From the NCBI GenBank assembly GCA_947627575.1, contig CANQWN010000003.1, positions 1 to 45,958 on the forward strand: a stretch of 45,958 bases of DNA. Direction: 5' to 3'. This DNA comes from an uncultured Clostridia bacterium. GTDB lineage: Bacteria > Bacillota > Clostridia > Christensenellales > Borkfalkiaceae. Under the pieces are notes generated by a model. That model was not told the DNA's origin. It worked only from the letters and a program-made list of their open reading frames with translations, and searched no databases. Of the stretch, positions 1-6,358 are shown one piece after another. Position numbers and translations under genes: made by a program. The first letter of the stretch is position 1, and the number at the start of each line of letters is the position of its first letter.

Positions 1-484
1 GCGTTGCCGCAAAGCGTCGCGTGCAGGCGCCCGCTCGCGCAAGCGCTCTACCAACTGAGCTATATCCCCAAAATAAATTATTTAAGTTTCTGAAAACAGT
101 ATCCATCGTAATGGCATAGTCGGTTCGTAACAGGAACTTTTCCGAACCGAAATGCAATTTTGCGGCGTTGCCGCAAAGCGTCGCGTGCAGGCGCCCGCTC
201 GCGCAAGCGCTCTACCAACTGAGCTATATCCCCAAAATAAAATATTTAAGTTTTAAAAACAGTATCCATCGTAATGGCATAGTCGGTTCGCAACAGGAAC
301 TTTTCCGAACCGAAATGCAATTTTGCGGCGTTGCCGCAAAGCGTCGCGTGCAGATGCCCGCTCGCGCAAGCGCTCTACCAACTGAGCTATATCCCCAAAG
401 TAAAATATTTAAGTTTTAAAAACAGTATCCAACGGAATGGCATAGTCGGTTCGTAACAGGAACTCTTCCGAACCGAAATGCAAT
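1..484 (-). repeat. Tandem array of ~164-bp units with tRNA 5'-half sequence
   Basis: Three near-identical units begin at 1, 165 and 328, and the array runs off the left edge, so the copy number is at least three. Read on the minus strand, each unit starts with a perfect tRNA acceptor 5' strand, D-stem and D-loop (GGGGATATAGCTCAGTTGG and on to GAGCG), then departs from tRNA structure: there is no anticodon stem, T-arm or matching 3' acceptor strand. Each unit also carries a perfect 8-bp hairpin with a 3-nt loop (159-177 in unit 2) and a 7-bp hairpin (121-127 with 143-149). The tRNA part differs by one base from the same stretch of the tRNA-Ala(CGC) gene at 5277-5352. Units differ from each other at only a few positions, so duplication is recent. 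The open frame across 168-419 is a by-product of the repeat. Confidence 0.85.
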
Positions 485-568
485 AAATTACTTTTTTATA
501 ATAACTTATTTGAAGGTAACTGTCAACACTTTTCGGCATTTTTTGAGGCAAATAAAAATTTCATAGTA

Positions 569-597
569 TTGACTTTGCTTTTACGATATGGTAAAAT
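569..597 (+). promoter_or_regulatory. Sigma-A-type promoter for the YugP-like gene
   Basis: TTGACT at 569-574 and TAAAAT at 592-597 are separated by 17 bp. The long leader that follows contains a small inverted repeat (AAGCGG at 607-612, CCGCTT at 628-633) before the Shine-Dalgarno. Confidence 0.7.
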
Positions 598-683
598 CAA
601 ACCGATAAGCGGTGATATTCGGGTTTGCCGCTTTGAAATGTTTTTGCTTATTTTACGGGCTAAAATCAAACGGAGGTGAAAGT

Positions 684-1490
684 ATGTATCTTTCATTGCT
701 TTCGGAAACGGGCGATATTGCGATAGAATTTTCCCTTTTAGTGGCGATAATAGTTGTTACCGTGCTTTTGGGCATTGCCGCCATAGTCGCTTTTGTTTTC
801 CGCATAATGATTTTCTTTTCCTATTGGGTTAGCAACAGAACGCGCTCTTCGGGCGGTTACACGGGTGAAACGGCAGCCCGCAAAATGTTGCGGGAGCTGG
901 GTTATAACGATGTGGACGTTCAGAAGTGCGGGTTCTTCCGCGCGCTTATTTACGGCAATCACTATAATCCGAAGCGGAAGATAATATATCTGCGTGCATC
1001 CACCTTCAAGGGCGATAATCTCACTTCGGTGGGGCTTGCTTTGCAAAAAGTAGGGCTTGTAATTCAGGATAAAAAGGGCGGTTCCGTCAAGTCGCGCTGG
1101 CGGCTTCAACAGTTGGGCATATTCGGTCCCATATTGTTTATACCCATTGTTCTTGTCGGCGTGATAGTTGACGCGGTAATGCTTGTAAAGACGGGCGGCA
1201 CGTTTTCCGGCGTGGGCACGTTGGTTGCGGCTTGCATAGGCATAGCGTTTTTCATAGTTTCGTTTGTGCTTACGATATACACTATGGTGGTGGAAAACCG
1301 CGCAAATAAAGAGGCGTTGGAAATATTGAAAAACAACGATTTCCTCAACGCGGAAGAGCAGGCGCAGGTTGCAAAGGTTTTCAGAACCTATATGCTTTCG
1401 TATATAACCGACTTTATAATAAGCCTGTTGCAGATAATAAGGTTTATCCTCAAAATTGCTTTGGCGGCTATGCAGAGCAAAAAAAATTAA
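684..1490 (+). CDS. YugP-like membrane protein, predicted inactive metallopeptidase
   Basis: A 268-aa membrane protein resembling the YugP family (neutral zinc metallopeptidases). Family features are an N-terminal membrane segment (about residues 18-46), the GYTGETAARKML stretch with the following beta strands (59-105), two central membrane segments (about 140-165 and 180-205) and a hydrophobic C-terminus. In active members the motif is HEVGH followed by AIQ; here the aligned residues 121-125 read QKVGL, although the trailing IQ is kept. Both zinc histidines and the catalytic glutamate are therefore missing, and the downstream VEFDAS region reads VENRAN. Length is a little above the usual YugP size. 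The ATG at 684 is chosen over the upstream in-frame ATG at 612 because GGAGG sits just before it. The gene is monocistronic. I infer a pseudoenzyme with a binding or regulatory role. Confidence 0.75.
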   Translation: MYLSLLSETGDIAIEFSLLVAIIVVTVLLGIAAIVAFVFRIMIFFSYWVSNRTRSSGGYTGETAARKMLRELGYNDVDVQKCGFFRALIYGNHYNPKRKIIYLRASTFKGDNLTSVGLALQKVGLVIQDKKGGSVKSRWRLQQLGIFGPILFIPIVLVGVIVDAVMLVKTGGTFSGVGTLVAACIGIAFFIVSFVLTIYTMVVENRANKEALEILKNNDFLNAEEQAQVAKVFRTYMLSYITDFIISLLQIIRFILKIALAAMQSKKN

Positions 1491-1524
1491 ACGGCTTTAA
1501 TTGCGGCATATTCCGCATCCAATT

Positions 1525-1559
1525 AAAAAATCTTCGCGTATATGCGCGAAGATTTTTTA
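1525..1559. terminator. Bidirectional rho-independent terminator
   Basis: TCTTCGCG (1531-1538) pairs with CGCGAAGA (1545-1552). An A-run lies on the left and a T-run on the right, so it can act on both strands. It ends the YugP-like transcript. Confidence 0.85.
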
Positions 1560-1627
1560 TTGCCGTATTTGCAAAATAAACTGACCGATCGTTATAAATT
1601 TACGTCGTGACCGGTTGTCTGCGGCTG

Positions 1628-1656
1628 TTGTCTTTTTAATAAAGACGTGGTATAAT
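1628..1656 (+). promoter_or_regulatory. Promoter of the zinc-ribbon gene
   Basis: TTGTCT at 1628-1633, 17 bp, then a perfect TATAAT at 1651-1656. The predicted start site (~1663) leaves a ~20-nt leader with GGAGG at 1673-1677. Confidence 0.75.
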
Positions 1657-1682
1657 CATAATATAAAATTGCGGAGGACACA

Positions 1683-1940
1683 ATTATTTCTCACGGAAAA
1701 TTTACAAAGCGCGGGCGTTCGCTGTATCTGGACAGCTGGAATCCGTCGGCAAAAAAATATGTCAACGTGTGCAAAATCTGCGGGCATAAAGGTTATAGCC
1801 CCGTTATCGACAGCGAGGAATTTTTAAGCGACCCCATGAAAAGGGTTATCCGTTCCGAGCTTAAACAGACGTTAAAACCGCTTCCGCTGGACGGTTTGGG
1901 GCGTTGCGAATGTTGCGCAAAAATTATGGACGGGCAATAA
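1683..1940 (+). CDS. Small zinc-ribbon protein with apparent ATT start codon
   Basis: An open frame of about 85 codons with the base and codon use of the chromosomal genes. It encodes a basic protein with two Cys pairs, CKIC near residue 30 and CECC near residue 75, suggesting a zinc ribbon; I do not recognise the family. Upstream are a consensus promoter (1628-1656) and GGAGG at 1673-1677, yet between the in-frame TAA at 1659 and the first conserved-looking residues there is no ATG, GTG, TTG or CTG. The two codons after the Shine-Dalgarno are both ATT (1683 and 1686), so translation most simply starts at ATT 1683, giving M-I-S-H-G. The first in-frame ATG (1831) would discard the first Cys pair. 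A single-base sequencing error is the alternative. A strong terminator follows at 1961. Confidence 0.7.
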   Translation: MISHGKFTKRGRSLYLDSWNPSAKKYVNVCKICGHKGYSPVIDSEEFLSDPMKRVIRSELKQTLKPLPLDGLGRCECCAKIMDGQ

Positions 1941-1960
1941 ACTTTGAGTACGAAACCGTT

Positions 1961-2014
1961 AAAAAATCCGAACCAACCGCGGGTAACAATTACCCTTGTC
2001 AGTTCGGATTTTTT
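1961..2014. terminator. Double-hairpin bidirectional terminator
   Basis: AAAAAATCCGAAC (1961-1973) pairs with GTTCGGATTTTTT (2002-2014), with an inner GGGTAA/TTACCC hairpin. It marks the boundary with the AT-rich accessory block. The 165 bp from 2015 to 2179 hold nothing I can identify. Confidence 0.85.
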
Positions 2015-2179
2015 GATTTTGCAGTTTAGGGATAGGCTTGAAAAACGAATAGGGGCGTCGATAAGCGTCATTTGCAAAACGCTTTCTTCAATTACATTCC
2101 GTGTTAAATCTTTTTTGCTTTTGTTTACGCTAATTTATTTATCTTTAATTACTACAAACAATACATCTATTTTAGAGAT

Positions 2180-3142
2180 TTATTTTTTGACCACTTTTCT
2201 ACAAGTGCAAAGTTGTAATATGTCGTCAATAGTAATATCTTTTCTTTGTCCCCAAGACGTTTGATCCTCAAAAAGAACATAATAGATATAAATATCGGCA
2301 GAATAAACTTTATCAGTGATTGTAATAAATTGGATATCTTTATTTCCGGATGTAAAAGCCGTAGGCGTTTCAGTTATTTTGTTATAAATAGAATCGCTCC
2401 AAGCCCATCTCAATGCTTCGCCATAAACATCATAAAGAACATATATCGCTTCATAAGCAATTATTTTTTTGTCCGATGCGTTTATCAAAACAAGTTGCAA
2501 ATCTGAACCTGCAGGATAAATAACGGTTTTTTCGTCATATGTAATTGGACAATTTTCTATATAATATTCGGGTAAATTATTATTTAAATTGCTATTCGAA
2601 TCATGCTCACTGGTGTCTGCATTGTTTTTCTCTTGTAAAATAAATGTTACACGTTTTTTTTCGCTTGTATATCTTGAATAACCAATCTTTGCTGTATAAG
2701 TTTCTTCATTTGTAGTAGTAGGAGTTTCAAATAACACTTGAAAGCTTTTGGTAATACCAGAATCTATATCTTCCGCTATAATAAAATCAATATATAATGA
2801 GGTTTTTGCTTCATATTTTATATTTTTTGAATTATATAAATCTACACAATCACCATAGAATGTTTGTTGTGTATTTGTATAATTAGTAATTTTAAGTGTA
2901 AGTATTATAAAGTTATTTTCTGTTGTTTCACTTAAAAGCCCAGCCCCTAATTCTTTAGTGTTTTCACAGCTTTCAAGGCATATTGAAATATTGTCGGAGT
3001 TGGATATTGCATCACCAATTTTTCCGATGCTTGGGCTTTTATCTGCATTATTAGCGGGTTCATTATTAGCAATACATCCTGAAACAAATAGCAATAATGT
3101 TGATAAGAAAATGACTGCAATACCCAAAAGTGTTTTTTTCAT
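2180..3142 (-). CDS. Secreted lipoprotein with DUF4352-like domain
   Basis: A 320-aa lipoprotein. The signal peptide ends in a lipobox, SGC with the modified Cys at residue 23, followed by a low-complexity Asn/Ser linker. The first folded part (about residues 50-170) resembles the beta-sandwich DUF4352-type domains common in Gram-positive lipoproteins; after a Ser/Asn linker comes a second beta-rich part (about 195-305) that I cannot assign firmly. GGAAGGA precedes the ATG. The gene is AT-rich unlike the flanking chromosome, and it diverges from the XRE regulator, with which it shares a promoter region containing three matching palindromes, so it is very likely controlled by that regulator. 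Its role beside a TIR gene is unknown; sensing at the envelope is one possibility. Confidence 0.75.
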   Translation of the reverse strand: MKKTLLGIAVIFLSTLLLFVSGCIANNEPANNADKSPSIGKIGDAISNSDNISICLESCENTKELGAGLLSETTENNFIILTLKITNYTNTQQTFYGDCVDLYNSKNIKYEAKTSLYIDFIIAEDIDSGITKSFQVLFETPTTTNEETYTAKIGYSRYTSEKKRVTFILQEKNNADTSEHDSNSNLNNNLPEYYIENCPITYDEKTVIYPAGSDLQLVLINASDKKIIAYEAIYVLYDVYGEALRWAWSDSIYNKITETPTAFTSGNKDIQFITITDKVYSADIYIYYVLFEDQTSWGQRKDITIDDILQLCTCRKVVKK

Positions 3143-3159
3143 AAGTTCCTTCCATTAAG

Positions 3160-3274
3160 GGTTAAATTTAACCTATATTATAAACAGTTTATTTAAGAAA
3201 GTCAACCATTTGGGTGAAATTTAACCCGTAATTTTTTTGGCAAGAATTTTAAACTTAAAGGTGAAGTTTAACCC
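3160..3274. promoter_or_regulatory. Three related palindromic operators (O1, O2, O3)
   Basis: O1 at 3160-3173 is the perfect palindrome GGTTAAATTTAACC. O2 at 3212-3227 (GGGTGAAATTTAACCC) and O3 at 3259-3274 (AGGTGAAGTTTAACCC) are imperfect copies. Centre-to-centre spacing is about 53 and 47 bp, close to five helical turns. They flank the lipoprotein promoter and sit upstream of the regulator start codon (3288), as expected for an autoregulating XRE repressor, possibly with looping. I did not see this motif elsewhere in the window. Confidence 0.75.
3177..3205 (-). promoter_or_regulatory. Promoter of the divergent lipoprotein
   Basis: On the minus strand TTGACT (3205-3200), 17 bp and TATAAT (3182-3177) form a near-consensus promoter. 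Palindrome O1 lies just downstream, over the transcript start region, and O2 lies just upstream of the -35, so binding to both would block it. Confidence 0.8.
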
Positions 3275-3287
3275 TTGGAGTTTATTT

Positions 3288-3530
3288 GTGAACATTAGTC
3301 AAGCTGTTGCCATAAGAATTAAAGAGTTGCTTAAAGAAAAAAATCTAACCCAATATAGGTTAGAACAAAACGCAGGATTATCTCATGACACAATTAAAAG
3401 TATAATGAAAGGTAAAGCAAAAGGTGTAAATTTGAAAACGCTTATTGCAATTTCTGACGGTTTTGGAATGACAGTCAGTGAATTTCTAAATTCGGAGTTG
3501 TTTCTATATGATAACCTAAATATGGATTGA
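3288..3530 (+). CDS. XRE/Cro-type helix-turn-helix regulator
   Basis: An 80-aa single-domain Cro/C1-type HTH protein. After the first helix (IRIKELLKEKNLTQ) come the typical turn (RLEQNAGLSHDTIKSIMKG), with recognition helix around HDTIKSIM, and a C-terminal LKTLIAISDGFGMTVSEFL that matches the end of the XRE fold. The start is the GTG at 3288, with GGAG at 3277-3280 seven bases upstream; the in-frame ATG at 3237 would run through operator O3 and lacks a Shine-Dalgarno. It lies directly downstream of the three palindromes and is followed with minimal spacing by a small ORF and the TIR gene. It probably represses itself, the downstream genes and the divergent lipoprotein. Confidence 0.85.
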   Translation: MNISQAVAIRIKELLKEKNLTQYRLEQNAGLSHDTIKSIMKGKAKGVNLKTLIAISDGFGMTVSEFLNSELFLYDNLNMD

Positions 3531-3547
3531 GGAGCATAAACATTTTC

Positions 3548-3772
3548 ATGAATGATTTTACTGATAAAATATTATTAACATTAAATTTAACTAATCCATA
3601 CAAAAATAATTTAGATAAAATGAAGGAAACGGTTGAATTCCTTATTGAAGATTTACAAATTAGCGACTATCATAAGGCAAATATGAAAATAATCGTTCAA
3701 CAATCCAAAACAATTGAGGATATAGTTAATTTACTTGGAAATTATATCTATATGAATTCAATGAACATTTAA
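3548..3772 (+). CDS. Small hypothetical protein of the TIR cluster
   Basis: About 74 aa, acidic to neutral and predicted helical, with no motif I recognise. It sits between the XRE regulator (stop at 3530) and the TIR gene (start at 3790), in the same AT-rich composition. The start is uncertain. GAGGAG at 3529-3534 overlaps the regulator stop but is far (about 13 bases) from the ATG at 3548; an in-frame TTG at 3527 overlaps that stop and is the alternative. Its position suggests a partner or modulator of the TIR protein, but nothing in the sequence proves this. Confidence 0.55.
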   Translation: MNDFTDKILLTLNLTNPYKNNLDKMKETVEFLIEDLQISDYHKANMKIIVQQSKTIEDIVNLLGNYIYMNSMNI

Positions 3773-3789
3773 AATATAAGGTAAAGATA

Positions 3790-4872
3790 ATGGAACTATT
3801 AGATGCTGAAACGGAAGAGTTATTAAAAGAAATTTTAAATAATGAAAAAGATTTCCCTACTATTTTACGTAAAAAATTAGAAAATTGCAATTGGGAAGAA
3901 AGTCAAAAATTGCGATCGCAAATCAAATTATTAAGGGAAGCTGGTTATATCTCCAACCTCACGTGGGGTGACAATTTACCTTTGTGGGGGCGTATTGAAC
4001 AAAAAGGAAGAAGTTATTTTGCTATGAAAGGACATCATTCATTATCAAAAGTAATTAGCGAGCAAAAAGATAAGGTTTTTATTAGTCATTCTTCTAAAGA
4101 TGAAGGATTTGCCAATAAACTTTCGCAATTAATTGAGCTTCTTGGCATTAATCATAACAATATTTTCTGTTCTTCTATTGAAGGACAAGGTGTAAAAAAC
4201 GGTAAAAAAATTGAAGAAGCTGTACGTAATGAGATAATTGAAGATAAAGTTTTAATTTTTATAATTTCTAATAATTTTATGGATAGTTATTATTGCCTTA
4301 ATGAACTCGGCGCCGGGTGGATATTAGCAGATAACCGAATACAAAGTAAGAATTTATTTTATTTTAAACTGCCAAATATATCGTTCAGCGAGTTTAAAGG
4401 TTTTATTAGTGGCGGCGATAAGTGTACTGAATGTAACGAGAAAAGTATTACGGCTTTTATTGAGGAATTTGAAGAAATTTTAGGATTGCCGCAAAAGAAA
4501 GTAACTGTATACCGCAATCTTGTTGATAATTTTATAAAGGATACAAAATCTTATATAGAGTTTCCAGAGCAATCAAACAAATCAGATAAAGAAATGCAAA
4601 AAAGTGAGCAGTTGGATAAATTTAAGGATATACTGTCAAAAGTAAATGAAGCAGAGAAAAAAATTATCAAAGATATTTATAACTCTCCAACGGGAGAATG
4701 CATTTTAGATCCAACGCGCGCAATTGTTTCGGGATTGCAACTAAAAAAAATAATATATACAGGTCAGGCTTACTATGATTTTTTTAATCCAAGAAGTTCG
4801 TTTACGCTCCAACCTTGGATATATGAAGTATTTGAAAATGATGAAGAATTAAAAAATAAAATTCTATCTTAA
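3790..4872 (+). CDS. TIR-domain effector, candidate anti-phage NADase
   Basis: A 360-aa protein in three parts. Residues 1-80 look like a small winged-helix domain (LRSQIKLLREAGYI, then RIEQKGRSYF). Residues about 95-235 form a TIR domain: KVFISHSSKDEGFA is the first strand and box 1, IFIISNNF follows, and YYCLNELGAGW carries the conserved glutamate (E172) that is catalytic in TIR NADases. Residues about 270-355 are a helical C-terminal domain ending in LQPWIYEVFE, possibly another winged helix of the type seen in superinfection-exclusion proteins. AAGG lies eight bases before the ATG. Bacterial TIR proteins often deplete NAD on phage infection. The XRE-controlled, AT-rich setting fits a defence module, but no known partner gene such as SIR2, Thoeris ThsA or an Argonaute is adjacent, so the class is unassigned. 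Confidence 0.8.
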   Translation: MELLDAETEELLKEILNNEKDFPTILRKKLENCNWEESQKLRSQIKLLREAGYISNLTWGDNLPLWGRIEQKGRSYFAMKGHHSLSKVISEQKDKVFISHSSKDEGFANKLSQLIELLGINHNNIFCSSIEGQGVKNGKKIEEAVRNEIIEDKVLIFIISNNFMDSYYCLNELGAGWILADNRIQSKNLFYFKLPNISFSEFKGFISGGDKCTECNEKSITAFIEEFEEILGLPQKKVTVYRNLVDNFIKDTKSYIEFPEQSNKSDKEMQKSEQLDKFKDILSKVNEAEKKIIKDIYNSPTGECILDPTRAIVSGLQLKKIIYTGQAYYDFFNPRSSFTLQPWIYEVFENDEELKNKILS

Positions 4873-4881
4873 TCAATTTTG

Positions 4882-5079
4882 TTTGGTTATGGTGAGTTTG
4901 GAGGTGGCGGACTTACTGAAATCGCTATTCCCGCAAGTGTTACATATATAGGAAAAGGTTTTTTAATTGCGTTAATCTTTTTAAGGTGATCTTTTGAAGT
5001 TTACAACGGTTGGCAAAGAAGTGACAGGTATAATGAATTTTATAGTAGCATTCCTAATCCCGTGGAAGTAAATGATATA
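4882..5079 (+). pseudogene. 3' remnant of a BspA-type (LRR_5) gene
   Basis: The frame downstream of the TIR stop codon reads GLTEIAIPASVTYIGKGF, a typical LRR_5 repeat, then an in-frame TGA at 4987. It continues with SFEVYNGWQRSDRYNEF, which resembles the end of such surface proteins. No start codon or Shine-Dalgarno belongs to it. It lies in the same frame as the TIR gene, four codons after that gene's TAA. The simplest reading is that the accessory block replaced the 5' part of an LRR gene. Confidence 0.65.
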
Positions 5080-5123
5080 AAAGCCCCCGCCGATGGTTTT
5101 TCAACCATCGGCGGGGGCTTTTT
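5080..5123. terminator. Strong bidirectional terminator
   Basis: An almost uninterrupted stem of about 17 bp (GCCCCCGCCGATGG with its complement) with a short loop of T's, flanked by A's on the left and T's on the right. It was probably the terminator of the disrupted LRR gene and now closes the TIR transcript. Confidence 0.9.
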
Positions 5124-5240
5124 GGGGTTTATATCCTGTGGTTGCGGTATGGAGTGGCGACAGCGCGTGTGCTTGTCTTGATACATAGTGGCTTTGCCGC
5201 GCTTGCACGGCTTTTCTGAAACAGTCTTTATTTTACACAA

Positions 5241-5268
5241 CAACAGCGGGGGCGTAAATGCCTCCGCT
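5241..5268 (-). terminator. Possible terminator of tRNA-Ala
   Basis: Downstream of the tRNA on the minus strand, CAGCGGAGGC pairs with GCCCCCGCTG with one mismatch. The T-tract after it is poor (TTGTTGTGT), so termination strength is uncertain. Confidence 0.45.
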
Positions 5269-5276
5269 GCTGATTT

Positions 5277-5352
5277 TGGTGGAGATAACGAGATTCGAAC
5301 TCGTGGCCTATGCGTTGCGAACGCATCGCTCTACCAACTGAGCCATATCCCC
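5277..5352 (-). tRNA. tRNA-Ala (anticodon CGC)
   Basis: The cloverleaf is complete on the minus strand: acceptor GGGGATA with TATCTCC (one G-U pair), D-arm GCTC/GAGC, anticodon stem ATGCG/CGCAT with loop TTCGCAA, T-arm ACGAG-TTCGAAT-CTCGT, discriminator A and an encoded CCA. Anticodon CGC reads the GCG alanine codon, which is frequent in this window. Confidence 0.95.
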
Positions 5353-5394
5353 GAAATTAAAGCCGTACCCCGAATAGCGAAATTCGGTAAAAAT

Positions 5395-5423
5395 ATATTA
5401 TTACAATCGTTCGGCTTTGTCAA
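5395..5423 (-). promoter_or_regulatory. Promoter of tRNA-Ala
   Basis: On the minus strand a perfect TTGACA (5423-5418), 17 bp, then TAATAT (5400-5395). It lies about 43 bp upstream of the tRNA 5' end. Confidence 0.8.
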
Positions 5424-5501
5424 TTGATTTTTCACTTAAAAAACAAAAATGCGGCAGGTTTATAAGCCGTAAGCGCCATTAAATTTGCGGCGGGGCGGCA
5501 G

Positions 5502-6350
5502 TTAAACTTTTTTCCCGCCCGAATAAATTTCGCCGCGGCATGGGGCGGCGGAGTTTTCCCTGTCTATTTCGCGAATGTTGTCCGCGCGGATAACGCCCGA
5601 CAGAGGGTTGCGCACTGAATAAATTTCCCCAACTATCGTCGCGTCCGTTTCGGAATATTCGAACGCCCTGTCGCAGTCCGCCATACGGCAGTTCACAACT
5701 TTAAGATTTTTGCAGTAACAAAGCGGTTGGGTACCGGATATGTCGCAATCAATCAGTGTAAGCCCGTCTGAATACCAGCCGAGATATTCGCCGTTCACCT
5801 TGCAGTTTTTCACCGTGACGTTCTGTGCGTGCCAAAAGGCGTCCTTCGTATCGAAGGAACAATTTTCCACCACGGCGTTCTTTACGTATTGCAGATGATA
5901 CTTGCCCTTTATGTCTGAATTTTCAATGCGCAGGTTTTCGGCTTCAAACATAAAGTATTCGGAATATATAACGCAATCTTTGAATTTGAAATTTTTGCAC
6001 CGCCAACCCGCTTCGGGCGAGTTGACGCTGCATTTTTCCACCGTCATTCCTTCACATTCGCGAAAAATTTTTATTCCGTCAAGTCGGCAATTGAAAAATC
6101 TGCCGTTTTCGCTGTACCACACTGCGGCGCGCGTATATTCGTCCATATCGCAGTTTTCAAGCGAAAAATCTTTGGTGTGCCAGAGGGGGTAGCGCAACGA
6201 AAACCTGCAATTTTCAAGCGAAATGCGGTTGCACTGTTTAAGCGCGGATTCGCCGTCGGCTTTGCCCGCGAACGTGCAACCGATAAGTTGCGCGTCGGAA
6301 ATATTGTAAAAAGCTCTCTCTTCGTCGTGCGTTTCGTTTACTATTTTCAT
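5502..6350 (-). CDS. DUF3737 family protein
   Basis: A 282-aa protein matching DUF3737 over its whole length, with the family's regular repeat of short strands ending in NC or DC (for example SLENCDMDEYTRAAVWYS, NLRIENSDIKGKYHLQYV). The repeats imply a right-handed parallel beta-helix like that of pentapeptide or pectate-lyase folds. There is no signal peptide, so it is probably cytoplasmic. The molecular function of the family is not known. Its start is eight bases beyond the aldo/keto reductase stop; the Shine-Dalgarno GAGG overlaps that stop codon, so the two genes are almost certainly co-transcribed and translationally coupled. DUF3737 genes occur beside reductases and metabolic enzymes in other Firmicutes, which gives little clue to role. 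Confidence 0.85.
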   Translation of the reverse strand: MKIVNETHDEERAFYNISDAQLIGCTFAGKADGESALKQCNRISLENCRFSLRYPLWHTKDFSLENCDMDEYTRAAVWYSENGRFFNCRLDGIKIFRECEGMTVEKCSVNSPEAGWRCKNFKFKDCVIYSEYFMFEAENLRIENSDIKGKYHLQYVKNAVVENCSFDTKDAFWHAQNVTVKNCKVNGEYLGWYSDGLTLIDCDISGTQPLCYCKNLKVVNCRMADCDRAFEYSETDATIVGEIYSVRNPLSGVIRADNIREIDRENSAAPCRGEIYSGGKKV

Positions 6351-6358
6351 AAATTACC

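Noticed and set aside
168-419. 83-codon open frame in the left repeats
   Set aside because: It spans repeat units and hairpins, has no ribosome site, and its translation simply repeats with the unit.
1-484. CRISPR array
   Set aside because: Units are ~164 bp and contiguous, with no unique spacers.
1615-1827. Open frame overlapping the zinc-ribbon gene
   Set aside because: It begins inside the promoter, has no ribosome site, and competes with a frame that has Cys pairs and normal codon use.
4987-4989. TGA in the LRR remnant as further evidence of recoding
   Set aside because: The remnant has no start and is already truncated, and the neighbouring XRE gene ends properly at TGA, so ordinary decay suffices.
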